From contig CAYXIO010000034.1 in assembly GCA_964465125.1 (NCBI GenBank), positions 1 to 39,973 of the forward strand: DNA of 39,973 nucleotides, written 5' to 3'. Below the pieces are notes generated by a model, which was not told where the DNA came from, did no database searches, and saw only the letters and a program-made list of their open reading frames with translations. Origin of the DNA: CAYOHG01 sp964465125. Lineage in GTDB: Bacteria; Planctomycetota; Phycisphaerae; UBA1845; Fen-1342. Numbering within the stretch: the first letter of the stretch is position 1; each line of letters begins with the position of its first letter. A program made the position numbers and the translations under genes. Below, in pieces: positions 1-9,284 of the stretch.

Positions 1-540
1 CTTGAAGTGAAACGCTTCCTCCATGTTGATGCGCTTCATCGTCCGCACGTACGGGCCGTAGCTGCCGTCGGCCAGCGTCTTCTGATTCATGATCGCGGCG
101 CCGTCGACCAGCCAGGCGATGGCGGCCACGTCCGCCCAGGTCGGGGCGGGGTAGTTGAACACGTTGTGGTACTTGGTCTTGCCGGTCACGAGGTCGCGCA
201 GCATCGCATCGCGCGGCTTGCCCAGGTCCTGGCTGACGCGGTAGAGCATCTGCCCGTGCCCGACCTCGTCCTGCACCTTCGCGATCAGCGCCAGCTTGCG
301 CTTCAGCGACGGCGCCCGCGTGATCCACTCGCCCTCAGGCAGCGCCCCGACGATTTCGCTGTTGGCGTGGTGCTCCGACATCCGCAGCATGCCGACGCGA
401 TAGTTCTGCGGCATCCAGTCGTCAGCCTCGATCAGCTCGCCGCGGTCGATGCGCTGCTGAAACGCGGCCAGCCGCTCAGGCGTCTCCTGGTGCGACCAGT
501 CCAGCTTGAGTTCCTGCTCGGTCGAAGCGCTCACGCTCAT
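1..540 (-). CDS. paaA: 1,2-phenylacetyl-CoA epoxidase subunit A (PaaA), 3' part cut by window edge
   Basis: The first 180 codons are present; the C-terminus lies beyond base 1. PaaA is the ferritin-like di-iron catalytic subunit of the multicomponent oxygenase that epoxidises phenylacetyl-CoA in aerobic phenylacetate breakdown. The protein shows the family blocks DWMPQNYRVGML, HANSEIVGALPEGEWITRAP, KVQDEVGHGQ and WLVDGAAIMNQ in order. The Glu of SEIVG and the E-x-x-H of DEVGH fit the iron ligands. The start at 540 is an ATG preceded by AGGAGA seven bases upstream. The other paa genes would lie to the left, outside the window. Hydroxyacyl-CoA dehydrogenase and enoyl-CoA hydratase genes occur 20 kb away, but nothing links them directly to this pathway. 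The family call is secure; substrate specificity is inferred from family. Confidence 0.9.
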   Translation of the reverse strand, partial: MSVSASTEQELKLDWSHQETPERLAAFQQRIDRGELIEADDWMPQNYRVGMLRMSEHHANSEIVGALPEGEWITRAPSLKRKLALIAKVQDEVGHGQMLYRVSQDLGKPRDAMLRDLVTGKTKYHNVFNYPAPTWADVAAIAWLVDGAAIMNQKTLADGSYGPYVRTMKRINMEEAFHFK

Positions 541-620
541 GACGTTCTCCTGCGTTTAGCGATGATAGCCGCCGCGCGGGTCGCGTCCGTCACACGGGCC
601 GGGAAGTGCGCCGCGGACGA

Positions 621-1607
621 TTACTTGGCCGCGGGCTCGGCGGCTCCGAGGTTCGTGATCGTGCCGCCCCAGATCGCCGAGTTAGGGATCGTTACGATGT
701 GCGCGTCCTTGTTCTTGAGCACGGTGGAAACCAGCGTCATCGACTGCACCACGCCGGTGACGCCCCCCACGGTCACGTGGTCGTTCAGGTCGTAGGGCCG
801 GTAGAGCAGAATCATGATGCCCGAGGCGAAGTTGCTGAGCGTGCCTTGCAGCGCGAAGCCGATCACGAAGCCGATCGCTCCCATCGCGGCGAGGAACGGA
901 CCGATGTTGACCTCGAGCATCGAAAGCGCGACGACGAAGCCCACGAAGAACGTGACCTTCGACACCGTGTTGACGGTGAAATCGCGCAGCAGCTTGGACA
1001 CGTTCTTGAACGAGCCCAGCGCCCGGTTCGTAATGCTGGCGAGAACGCCCGAGATGATGCGGAAGATCACCAGTACGCCAATGAAGAAAACGATGTTCTT
1101 GCCGTAGCGAATGCCGCCTTCGGGTGACTTGAGCCAGCCCAGCACGGTCGTCCACGCGCCGCTGACGTCATTCACCTTGACGTTCAGCCCGCTGACGGCG
1201 GCGATGTACGTGTCGAATTCGTCGCGCGCACCTCCCTTGGACTTCAACTCCCCAAGCACCAGATTCAGCCGGTCGGTCAGCCGGGTCCGCGCCTCGCGCG
1301 CGGCGGCGGCCTGCTCGAGCAGCTTCGTCTTGGCGTCGCCCTCGGCCTTGCCGGCCGCGATTTCCAGATCGCTGATCGCGCGCACTTTCGCGCGGACCTC
1401 GTCAAACCAGCCGTTCGCCTCGATCAGCAGCTCCTTCTGCGTCAGCGGCTTGAGCATCAACGACAGCTCATCCGCGTCGAGCGTCGCCGGCTGGGTCGTG
1501 GCTGCGAGCGTCACCGGCTGGGGCGGCGCATCCGCGGCGGCCGCCATCGACACCCACGACTGCTCCGCGGCCATCAGCACGACCCCAACGACCACCCATC
1601 GAAACAT
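621..1607 (-). CDS. MscS-family mechanosensitive channel, short form without C-terminal domain
   Basis: A 328-residue protein of the small-conductance mechanosensitive channel family, which releases solutes on hypo-osmotic shock. A signal peptide (about residues 1-24) is followed by a TTQPA tract and an alpha-helical, charged periplasmic stretch (about 30-150). Three membrane segments follow at about 172-190, 217-236 and 240-265. The third is the Gly/Ala-rich pore helix with GFALQGTLSNFASG. The beta domain then ends with the PNS-x-I-x-GG-x-I-x-N motif only about ten residues before the stop. The alpha/beta cytoplasmic domain of about 90 residues found in ordinary MscS proteins is absent. I chose the ATG at 1607, with a GGGGG tract upstream and a signal peptide directly after it; a longer open frame to 1688 lacks such support. 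Confidence 0.85.
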   Translation of the reverse strand: MFRWVVVGVVLMAAEQSWVSMAAAADAPPQPVTLAATTQPATLDADELSLMLKPLTQKELLIEANGWFDEVRAKVRAISDLEIAAGKAEGDAKTKLLEQAAAAREARTRLTDRLNLVLGELKSKGGARDEFDTYIAAVSGLNVKVNDVSGAWTTVLGWLKSPEGGIRYGKNIVFFIGVLVIFRIISGVLASITNRALGSFKNVSKLLRDFTVNTVSKVTFFVGFVVALSMLEVNIGPFLAAMGAIGFVIGFALQGTLSNFASGIMILLYRPYDLNDHVTVGGVTGVVQSMTLVSTVLKNKDAHIVTIPNSAIWGGTITNLGAAEPAAK

Positions 1608-1748
1608 GAGATGCCCCCTGTCCAGATGCCGATGGTCCCAGCCGAAGCCTCGCCGGGCCGGGATCCTTGCGTACATGGGCGGGATCAATGTAGCGGCTGA
1701 GGCGGTCCGGCGGCAACTTCCGCCCGGAACGGCCCGAATCAGGTCGCG

Positions 1749-2423
1749 CTACCCGGCCTGCGCCCTGCTCACGAGTCCGCGAATCAAGTCCGGCGTGATC
1801 TCGCCGAGGTGCGCGACGATCCGCTGCGCCCGCGCCGCTTCGAGCGTCGCGCGCGGATGGGTGCCGACCAGACCGATGGTGCCCATCCCCGCGGCGTGCG
1901 CCGCCTCGAGGCCCACCGGCGCATCCTCGACCACGACGCACCGGGCCGGCGGAATATCGAGCTGCTCCGCGGCAAGCAGAAAGCAGTCGGGCGCAGGCTT
2001 GCCGCGCTGAATGTCCGCGCCGGTGACGATCGCGGAGAAGCTCGCCCGCAGACCGGACTCGTCGAGCACCAGGTCGGCGTTTTCGCGCGGTCCGCTCGTA
2101 CCGATCGCCAGCGCCATGCCCGCCGCCTGCAAGGCAGCGACCGTCTCGCGCGCCCCGATGCCGAGCGGAACCGTCCCTCGGATCAGATCGCGATAGACGT
2201 GCTCCTTCTCGTCGTCGAGCCGCTTCACCTCGCTGTCGCTGGTCGCCTCACCCCACACCATGCGCACGATGTCGCGGCTGGTTCGCCCGAAGGTCGAGCG
2301 AAAGAACTCGTCGCTCATCGTCCGGCCGTTGCGCTGGGCCAGCACGCGCCAGCTCGCGGCATGCGCCGGACCCGAGGCGACCAGCACGCCGTCCATGTCG
2401 AAAACCACGCCGATCGCCGGCAT
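1749..2423 (-). CDS. HAD-superfamily hydrolase, beta-phosphoglucomutase/phosphatase-like
   Basis: A 224-residue cytoplasmic HAD enzyme of subfamily IA with an alpha-helical cap. Motif I is FDMDGV (nucleophile Asp9, acid/base Asp11). Motif II is the GTSG block near residue 110. The motif III Lys lies in RGKPAPD, and motif IV is VVVEDAPVGLEAA. The motif I context and the cap resemble beta-phosphoglucomutase and sugar-phosphate phosphatases, so a small phosphorylated sugar is the likely substrate; the exact one cannot be read from sequence. The ATG at 2423 has a near-perfect GGGAGGT ribosome-binding site. It stands alone between the channel gene and the divergent ABC transporter. Confidence 0.85.
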   Translation of the reverse strand: MPAIGVVFDMDGVLVASGPAHAASWRVLAQRNGRTMSDEFFRSTFGRTSRDIVRMVWGEATSDSEVKRLDDEKEHVYRDLIRGTVPLGIGARETVAALQAAGMALAIGTSGPRENADLVLDESGLRASFSAIVTGADIQRGKPAPDCFLLAAEQLDIPPARCVVVEDAPVGLEAAHAAGMGTIGLVGTHPRATLEAARAQRIVAHLGEITPDLIRGLVSRAQAG

Positions 2424-2547
2424 TCATCGACCTCCCTGGGCGCGCGGATCGTACGCGGAGAGTCGTTTTCCCGCGACGAGCGCTCGATCCGCCGCTGCAT
2501 CCCGCGCCGGTTCGGAATCTGCCGGCGATTTCGCACGACCGGCCGCG

Positions 2548-2577
2548 TTGTGAAGCCGCGCCGGCGTGCCTTACACT
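2548..2577 (+). promoter_or_regulatory. Sigma70-like promoter placed for a leaderless transcript
   Basis: TTGTGA (2548-2553), an 18-base spacer and TACACT (2572-2577). The expected transcription start, six to eight bases further on, falls at or beside the ATG at 2585. No Shine-Dalgarno sequence lies before that ATG. Read from sequence only. Confidence 0.45.
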
Positions 2578-2584
2578 GGGCACA

Positions 2585-3421
2585 ATGAACCACGAGCGCG
2601 CCCCCGACCCCGCCGATCCGCCGACCGAACTGCGCCCGCCACAGGGCGCCGAAGACCAGAACCGCGGCGATTCGGCGGCGGCGCGCGTGGTGGTCGAGCT
2701 GCGCAACGTCACGAAGGTCTACGAAACCCCCGAGCACCGCGTTCAAGCGCTCGCCGGCGTGACGCTCACGATGCAGGCAGGCCGGTTCACCGCGATCATG
2801 GGCGCCAGCGGCTCGGGCAAGAGTACGCTGCTGCACGTGATCGGCGGGTTGACGCCTCCGAGCGGGGGCAACGTCCTGATCGAAGGCCAGGATCTCGGCC
2901 GCATGTCCGACCACACGCGCACGGTCTTCCGCCGCCGCCGCCTGGGCATCATCTTCCAGGACTACAACCTGCTGCCTATTCTGACTGCGCTCGAAAATGT
3001 GGCCCTGCCGTGGCTGGTGGACGGGCGCGACCGGAGCGACTCCGAGCAGCGCGCCGTCGAGCTGCTGGCGCTCGTGCACCTGGAGCACCGCCGCGGACAC
3101 CGGCCCGACGCGCTTTCGGGCGGCGAGCAGCAGCGCGTCGCGATCGCCCGCGCGCTGTTCAACGATCCGGCCATCATTCTCGCCGATGAGCCGACCGGAA
3201 ATCTCGACTCGAAGCAATCGCTGGAAATCTGGCGGCTGATGCGGCGGATCACGGTTGAGCAGGGCAAGACCATCCTGATGGTCACGCACGAAGCCGACGC
3301 CGCCGCCTTCGCCGACGACGTGATCATCATCAAGGACGGCCGTGCCGTGGGAGTGCTTCATCCGAACGGCTCGACGGACGCGGCCCTGGTGATCGAGGGC
3401 TACCGCGAGCTGGCGGGCTGA
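2585..3421 (+). CDS. ABC transporter ATP-binding protein, LolD/MacB type
   Basis: A 278-residue ATPase of the group that partners FtsX-fold permeases (LolCDE, MacB, YbbA-YbbP). Walker A is GASGSGKST (73-81), the Q-loop is Gln125, the signature is LSGGEQQR (177 onward), Walker B ends at ADE (Glu202) and the H-loop His is at 235. A proline- and charge-rich tail of about 33 residues precedes the ATPase fold and is unusual for the family. The gene is followed one base later by the permease gene, so the two are surely one operon and one transporter. Likely roles are moving lipoproteins or other envelope substrates by mechanotransmission; the substrate is unknown. The start has no visible ribosome-binding site but sits just after a promoter-like sequence. 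Confidence 0.92.
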   Translation: MNHERAPDPADPPTELRPPQGAEDQNRGDSAAARVVVELRNVTKVYETPEHRVQALAGVTLTMQAGRFTAIMGASGSGKSTLLHVIGGLTPPSGGNVLIEGQDLGRMSDHTRTVFRRRRLGIIFQDYNLLPILTALENVALPWLVDGRDRSDSEQRAVELLALVHLEHRRGHRPDALSGGEQQRVAIARALFNDPAIILADEPTGNLDSKQSLEIWRLMRRITVEQGKTILMVTHEADAAAFADDVIIIKDGRAVGVLHPNGSTDAALVIEGYRELAG

Positions 3422-3422
3422 A

Positions 3423-6400
3423 ATGGGCAACTCCGCGAGTCCACGACGCTCGGCGCTGCGCTCCTGGAGGTGGCTGGGGTGGCTCGCCTTCAGCCACTGG
3501 CGGGCCCGGCCGGGACGATCCATCGGCGCGCTGCTGGCGATCACCATCGGCGTCGGCGCCGTGATCTGGGTCGCCTGCTGCTACGAATCGATCCGCCAGA
3601 GCGTCAATCGCTGGGCCACCGGCTACGTCGGCAAAGCGCATGTCACGATCAATTCGCCGCTGGGCCGCTTCGATCAGCTCCCGCAGCGCATCGTCGCGCG
3701 GCTTGAGCAGCTCGACAACGTGCGCCGCGTCGTCCCGCAGCTCCAGCAGCGCCTGCGCGCCGAGCCCTGGCCGGCCTCCGCCGCAGGCATGGAGCGCCGC
3801 CGCGGCGGGTGGAGCGACGAGCTTCCCGAGATCGATTTCATCGGCATCCTGCCTTCCGAGGAACTCGCGCTGCGCGCTTACCCGCTTGCGCCCGACGGCG
3901 GGCGCCTGCTGACGGACGACGACGGCCCGGTCTGCGTACTCGAAGCCGCCTTCGCGCGCGAGCTCGGCCTCACGCTCGGCGACAGCCTGCTGGTCTGGCC
4001 GGAATCCTCCGCGCAGCCCTACGAATTGAAGCTGGTAGGGCTGATCGAGCGCCCGCGCATCGCGCGCTTTCAGAAGCCGATCGCGCTGGTGCGCCTGGCG
4101 GTCCTCCAGGACGCCTGCAACAAGGCCGCGCTGATCACCTCTGTGGACGTGATGCTCGATGACGCCTCACCCGAGAAGCTGGGCGCGACCGCGGCACGCG
4201 TGCATAGCGCGGTGCGGAGAATCTCACGCAACGCGATCATCCGCAGCGCCGAATCGCGGGTGCGCCAGGTCGAGCAGGCCGAGAACCAGCAGCGCTTCGT
4301 GCTGATGATGCTCAGCAGCGTCGCCATGCTGACCGCGCTGTTCATCATCCTCAGCACGCTCAGCATCGGCATGGTGGAGCGCGTCGGGCAGCTCGGGCTG
4401 ATGCGCTGCGTCGGGCTGACCCGCAGCCAGCTCGCCGCCCTGATGCTGCTCGAGGTTCTCCCGCTCGGCGCGCTCGGCGCGCTGCTGGGTGTGCCGCTCG
4501 GGCTAGGGCTGGCCGCGCTCACCGTTCAGCTCGTGCCGGAATACGTCGGCGAATTCCCGATCCGCCTGGATGCACTGTTCGCCGCCGCCAACGGGGGCGT
4601 CGGCGTGTTCAGCGCCGAGCTCTGGTCGATTCTCAACCAGACCGGAATCGTGCTCGCCGTCCTGGCCGGACTGCTCACGACGTTGCTGGGGGCCTTGTTG
4701 CCGATTCTCGGCGTGCTGCGCGTCTCGCCGATGGAGGCGGCCCGCCCGCGCGCCCGCCAAAGCAGCGCGAGCTGGCCCGTGGTCGTGGCGCTGCTGGGCG
4801 CGGCGCTGCTGACCGCTCAGCACCTGGGCATCGTCGCGCGCGTCGAGCGCTCGATGTGGTTCCTGAAGGTCGCGGCGGCCGGCATCGTGCTGCTGTACGT
4901 CGGCTACGCCATGATCGGACCGCTGCTGGTGCAGTGGATCGGCCGCACCGCCGTCGTGCTGGTTGCCCGGCTACTGACGCTGCGCACCCGGCTGCTTCAG
5001 GTGCAGGTCGGCTACGCGGTCTGGCGATCGGCCGGCATCTGCTGCGGCCTGATGGTCGGGCTGTCGCTGATCGTCGGCATCGTCGTGGTGAATCACAGCG
5101 TGACGGCCGGCTGGCAGTTCCCCAAGCAGTTCCCGGAGGCGTACATCTGGAGTTTCGAGCAGATGCGCGGCGACGCCGCGGATCTGGTGCGGCGGGTGCC
5201 GGGCGTGGGCGAGTTCAGCGTCGCCAACGCGATCAACGTGCACGTCGAGGAGCGCCCCGTCTTTCTCGAACAGGCCATGCTGTCGGTCACGTGGTTCCTG
5301 GGCTGCGAGCCCGACTCGTTCCTCTCGATCGGCAAGGTCGAGTTCCTGCAAGGCGACGAAGCCTCCGCGCGACGGTTGCTCAAGGAGGGCGGGCACATCA
5401 TCGTCGCCGACGATTTCGCCCGCTCACGAAACAAGAACGTGGGAGACAAGGTCAAGGTCATCTTCGGCAACCGCGTGCGCGAATTCACCGTCGCAGGCGT
5501 GATCCAGTCTCCCGCGATCGACATGGCCGCCGGCTACTTCCAGGCACAGACCGAGTACCACGTCGTCGCCTCCGGCTCGGTCATCGGAACCAACGAAGAC
5601 CTCAAGCGGCTCTTCGACGTGAACGGCGTGCGGCTGGTCCTGCTCAACTTCGATCTGCCCGATGAACCCGTCCCGGACGATTGGCCCCCGGCGCCCACGG
5701 GTGCCCGCAGCGACCTGCCGGAGCCTTACTACGACGACGCCGTTCCACTTGACGTGCGCTGGCGGCGCTACCGTGAGGCCAAGGTCCTCTACGAGATTCG
5801 CCAGCGGCTGAATGCCACGACGGCGTTCGGCGGGACCATGAGCGAGCTCAAGGCCGAGATCGACCGCGAATTGACACGCATGACCAACATGGTGACCGCC
5901 GTCCCGGGCGTGGCGATGCTGGTCGCGGCGATCGGCGTGATCAACCTGATGACGGCGAATGTCGCGGCGCGCTCGCGGCAGATCGCGATCCTGCGAGCCG
6001 TCGGCGCCACGCGCGGGCTGGTGTTGCGCATGGTCGTCGGCGAGGCGGTCGTACTGGGCGTGCTCGGCAGCGCCATGGGGCTGGCGCTGGGCGTGCACGT
6101 GGCCTACAACATCACCGGCCTGATGGACAGCATGTGGGGACTGCGCATCGCGCTGACGCTGCCCTGGGATTTCATTCTGATCGCGTTCGCCCTGACCGTC
6201 GGCTTGTGCATCGTGACGGGGCTGGCGCCGGCGCGCTTTGCCGCGCGCACCAACTTCGTCGCGGCGTGGCCCGTCTCGTGCGGTGCGGCGCGCGACCGGG
6301 GAATCCGACTCATGCGCGTGTTCGGCACGTTGGCGCTGGGCTGCCTGCTGCTGGGGCTCTGGCTCGGCTGGCGCGTGATCGGAACCTCAATGACCGACGA

Positions 6401-7400
6401 TTCGCGGCGGAGCGCCACAACAGTCACACCCACCGCGCCGCCGCCGCGCGCGGCGTCGCCGGTTTCACCTTCAACGAACGTTGCCAGCCCGCCGACGGCC
6501 GCGCCGTCGGTCGCCGCCGAAGGCGAGTTCCCCGCCCGCGAGCCGCACGCTGCCGCCGAGCCGCCGGTTCAACCCACACCTGCCAGCACTGCGCAAGCGG
6601 CGTTGACGATGCCGTCCGACGAAGTGCACTGGGCCGACGACGTGCGGCGTCGGCGCGAGGAGTCTGATTGGAACAAGCTGCAAGCCGCGCTGGCCCGCGA
6701 GCCTGAGCACCCCGACATCCTCGCAAGCGCGATCGCGCTCGCTCAACGGCAGCATCGCTGGAACGAGCTGGCCGACTTGCAGCGCCGGCTCCTGGCGCTC
6801 GATCCGGCCGACGACGGCTTGCGCTTTGAGTACGCCTCCACCTGCCTGCGACTGGGACTGTGCAGCACCGCCAGCGCTCAACTTGAGGGTCTGCTGTCGC
6901 GCGATCCGCGTCACGTTCGCGCCTGGCACAACCTGGTCGTCGCGCTGCGCGCGCAGCGGCGGCTCGGGGAAGCGCTCGCCGCGGCCGATCACCTGCTCGA
7001 ACTCGAGCCCGACAACGTCGAAGCGCTCGCCTCGCGCGCCGAATTGCGGCTGGACCTCGACCAGCCGGCCGAGGCCGCCCGGGATCTGCGTGCCGCGCTC
7101 GAACTCAAGCCCGACGACGCCGACCTGCGCATCAATCTCGCGCTGGCGCTGCGGGAGCTGGGCGAGATCGCGACGGCCCATCAGGAGCTGGAGCGGGTGC
7201 TCGCCGCGCATCCGGGAAATCTGCTGGCGCTGAATCGCCTGGCCGCGTCGACGTGGGAGAGCGGCTCGGGCGCGCCAACGGATGCCGGCGCCGCCGCACG
7301 CGTCGTCGATCTCTGTCAGCGATCGCTCGCCATCGACGCGAACCAGCCGGAGGTGCGGGAGCTGCTGAAGCGCGCCAGCGGAGCGGTCCGCGACCCATGA
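3423..7400 (+). CDS. FtsX/MacB-type ABC permease fused to a C-terminal TPR domain
   Basis: A 1325-residue protein that starts one base after the stop of its ATPase. Residues 1-960 form a duplicated FtsX-fold permease. A first membrane helix (about 36-56) and a MacB-like extracytoplasmic domain are followed by helices near 290-312, 340-370, 405-425, 450-470 and 480-505. A second half starts at a helix near 538-556, has another large outer domain, and ends with helices at 827-846, 870-895 and 917-936. The permease motif PARFAARTN closes this part. Then comes a further hydrophobic helix (about 964-985), a Pro/Ala-rich linker, and tetratricopeptide repeats from about 1075 to 1290. The Met at residue 964 (base 6312) has a GGGGAA box eight bases upstream and begins a good signal-anchor, so the TPR part may also be made separately. 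The fusion is real in this sequence; whether it is ancestral or came from loss of a stop is open. Confidence 0.85.
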   Translation: MGNSASPRRSALRSWRWLGWLAFSHWRARPGRSIGALLAITIGVGAVIWVACCYESIRQSVNRWATGYVGKAHVTINSPLGRFDQLPQRIVARLEQLDNVRRVVPQLQQRLRAEPWPASAAGMERRRGGWSDELPEIDFIGILPSEELALRAYPLAPDGGRLLTDDDGPVCVLEAAFARELGLTLGDSLLVWPESSAQPYELKLVGLIERPRIARFQKPIALVRLAVLQDACNKAALITSVDVMLDDASPEKLGATAARVHSAVRRISRNAIIRSAESRVRQVEQAENQQRFVLMMLSSVAMLTALFIILSTLSIGMVERVGQLGLMRCVGLTRSQLAALMLLEVLPLGALGALLGVPLGLGLAALTVQLVPEYVGEFPIRLDALFAAANGGVGVFSAELWSILNQTGIVLAVLAGLLTTLLGALLPILGVLRVSPMEAARPRARQSSASWPVVVALLGAALLTAQHLGIVARVERSMWFLKVAAAGIVLLYVGYAMIGPLLVQWIGRTAVVLVARLLTLRTRLLQVQVGYAVWRSAGICCGLMVGLSLIVGIVVVNHSVTAGWQFPKQFPEAYIWSFEQMRGDAADLVRRVPGVGEFSVANAINVHVEERPVFLEQAMLSVTWFLGCEPDSFLSIGKVEFLQGDEASARRLLKEGGHIIVADDFARSRNKNVGDKVKVIFGNRVREFTVAGVIQSPAIDMAAGYFQAQTEYHVVASGSVIGTNEDLKRLFDVNGVRLVLLNFDLPDEPVPDDWPPAPTGARSDLPEPYYDDAVPLDVRWRRYREAKVLYEIRQRLNATTAFGGTMSELKAEIDRELTRMTNMVTAVPGVAMLVAAIGVINLMTANVAARSRQIAILRAVGATRGLVLRMVVGEAVVLGVLGSAMGLALGVHVAYNITGLMDSMWGLRIALTLPWDFILIAFALTVGLCIVTGLAPARFAARTNFVAAWPVSCGAARDRGIRLMRVFGTLALGCLLLGLWLGWRVIGTSMTDDSRRSATTVTPTAPPPRAASPVSPSTNVASPPTAAPSVAAEGEFPAREPHAAAEPPVQPTPASTAQAALTMPSDEVHWADDVRRRREESDWNKLQAALAREPEHPDILASAIALAQRQHRWNELADLQRRLLALDPADDGLRFEYASTCLRLGLCSTASAQLEGLLSRDPRHVRAWHNLVVALRAQRRLGEALAAADHLLELEPDNVEALASRAELRLDLDQPAEAARDLRAALELKPDDADLRINLALALRELGEIATAHQELERVLAAHPGNLLALNRLAASTWESGSGAPTDAGAAARVVDLCQRSLAIDANQPEVRELLKRASGAVRDP

Positions 7401-7450
7401 CGTTGGGCTCACTGCGGCGACGCGGTCCGCGCCGCGACGCCGGGGCACGC

Positions 7451-9187
7451 TCAATCGCGCGTGCCGAAATCCTCGAGCAGCCGCAGCAAGTCGCTGACCG
7501 CGACGCACGCATCGCCGTCGAGATCGACCACCCGATCGTAGCCCTGCTCGCCTTCGCACGCGGCGAACGCCACCAGCATCCGCGACAGGTCGTGCAGGTC
7601 GACGTCGTGGTCGGCATCGACGTCCCCGGCCAGCCCCGCGCGCAGCACGAGGGTCTGATCGGCCGCCAGGTCGCGCAGCACGGTCCGCTTACCGTCCGCC
7701 CAGTCGACCCGAAGCTCGTCGATCGTAGTGCTTGCACCAAGCCCGAAGTGCACGGAAAGCTCGCTCTGCGACAGGTGCGAGCAACCGCCGTCGAGGTAGC
7801 GCACCTGCTCGATGCCGCCGGCGACGATGGTTATGCGGGTGCCGAAGCCGTCCGGCGCCAAACGCGCGCGCCTGCGCGTCTCCGGGACGATGCGCAGCCC
7901 ATGGCAGGATTCGCCGCTCAGGTTGTTGCGGAAAAACGCTACGGGCTCGCCATTGCCGAAGATGACCAGGTCCGGATCAACATCGTTGTCGAAATCGAAA
8001 TGCAGCATGCCGCGCCCCTGGCCGCGGTAGTCGAGTCCGCTGGCCCGCGCGACCTCGTCGAACACGGCATCGCCGCGATTGAGGAACAATTGCGTGGGGT
8101 TGTTGTCCCAGTAGCTGCCGGCCCAGCCGTTGGTCACCGCCAGGTCCTGCCGGGTATCCTGGTCCCAGTCCGCCTCCGCCGCTCCCCAGGCCCAATAGCA
8201 CTCGCGCACGCCCGCCGCTTCCCCCACCTCGGAAAACGTGCCGTCGCCGGCATGGAGGTAGAGCATGTTGCCGAACTCAAACGTGGAGGGGCTGTAGATC
8301 GACGTGACGTACCAGTCCAGGAGCAGGTCGCCGTTGAAATCGCCGATCGCTCCCGCCATGCCGTTGTCGTCCAGCCCCAGCCCGGCGGCAGCGGTCTCAT
8401 CGCGAAACGTCCCATCTCGGTTGTTCACGAGATACCTGCTTGTGCCGAAGTCGCCCACCCAAAGCAGCTCCGGAAACCGGTCGCCGGTCATATCGGCGAA
8501 GCGCAACGAGATTCCGCGCACCGAAGCCATGCTCTGCGGGAGTGCCGCGGCGGTCACGTCGAGAAAGGTTCCGTCTCCCTCGTTGCGAAAGAGCCGGTTA
8601 CCACCCGAATTCTGCACCCACCCGGCGACGGCCAGATCGAGATCACCGTCGAGGTCATAGTCGCCGAACGCGGCGCCGAAGCCATCGACGACCGTCGGAG
8701 ACGTGCGCTGAACCCCGGCGGATTTGGCCACCTCCGTGAAACCGGCGCCGGCGTCATTGTGGTAGAGCCGGTGCGCGCCCGGCTGCGGGTTGGCCAGCGT
8801 CCCGAAGCTGGTGACGAAAAGGTCGAGCCAGCCGTCGCGGTCGTAGTCCCCGACCGCGGAGCCGCTGCCGACGTGCGTCGCGGCCACGCCCCAGGCGGGC
8901 GCCTCGTCGACAAACGTGCCATCGCCCTGATTGAGGTACAAGCGGTCCGGCTCCGTCCCGCCCATCGGAATGAACAGGTCCTGCCAGCCGTCGCGATTGA
9001 AATCGCCACAAGCGCCGCCAGGGGTCATGTAGATCATCTGCGTGGCGCGATTGGATGCCTGGCGAGCATCGATTCCGGCGGAGAGGGCATACGGCTCGAA
9101 CCACAGCGAACCGGCGAAGGCCGAAGTTGCGCCGGTGCCGGAGGCGGCGCAAAGGCACCACACATGGAACCCAACCACGCGCCCCAC
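7451..9187 (-). CDS. Secreted FG-GAP/VCBS repeat protein with ASPIC/UnbV domain and dockerin-like tail
   Basis: A 578-residue protein of the CRTAC1-like group. From about residue 45 to 420 it carries seven or so FG-GAP/VCBS repeats with Ca-binding D-x-D/N-x-D-G-x-x-D loops (DFNRDGWQD, DYDRDGWLD, DYDLDGDLD, DFNGDLLLD and others), which build a beta-propeller. An ASPIC/UnbV domain follows (about 435-505, with the GT-RITIVAGG and VDWADGK blocks). Two EF-hand loops end the protein (GDVDADHDVDLHDLS, then VDLDGD). The start is a GTG directly after an in-frame stop. The N-terminus is Cys-rich and only weakly signal-peptide-like, so the true start or an indel there deserves doubt. Expected outside the cytoplasm, in adhesion or surface structure; no enzymatic role is visible. 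Confidence 0.85.
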   Translation of the reverse strand: MGRVVGFHVWCLCAASGTGATSAFAGSLWFEPYALSAGIDARQASNRATQMIYMTPGGACGDFNRDGWQDLFIPMGGTEPDRLYLNQGDGTFVDEAPAWGVAATHVGSGSAVGDYDRDGWLDLFVTSFGTLANPQPGAHRLYHNDAGAGFTEVAKSAGVQRTSPTVVDGFGAAFGDYDLDGDLDLAVAGWVQNSGGNRLFRNEGDGTFLDVTAAALPQSMASVRGISLRFADMTGDRFPELLWVGDFGTSRYLVNNRDGTFRDETAAAGLGLDDNGMAGAIGDFNGDLLLDWYVTSIYSPSTFEFGNMLYLHAGDGTFSEVGEAAGVRECYWAWGAAEADWDQDTRQDLAVTNGWAGSYWDNNPTQLFLNRGDAVFDEVARASGLDYRGQGRGMLHFDFDNDVDPDLVIFGNGEPVAFFRNNLSGESCHGLRIVPETRRRARLAPDGFGTRITIVAGGIEQVRYLDGGCSHLSQSELSVHFGLGASTTIDELRVDWADGKRTVLRDLAADQTLVLRAGLAGDVDADHDVDLHDLSRMLVAFAACEGEQGYDRVVDLDGDACVAVSDLLRLLEDFGTRD

Positions 9188-9284
9188 AGGTCACCACCTG
9201 CACGCCACACCGAGCGAGGCCGGACATTTCGCGGAACGGGCGACAGACATGAAATTCGATCGCACGACTAGCAGGGCTGATTTC

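Noticed and set aside
2315..3547. A 410-codon open frame on the minus strand over the ABC ATPase
   Set aside because: Antisense shadow of a gene with full Walker motifs; the protein is Arg/Ala/Gln-rich without recognisable domains.
7253..9271. A 672-codon plus-strand frame opposite the FG-GAP gene
   Set aside because: Shadow frame. The repeated D-x-D-x-D-G loops on minus show the true gene.
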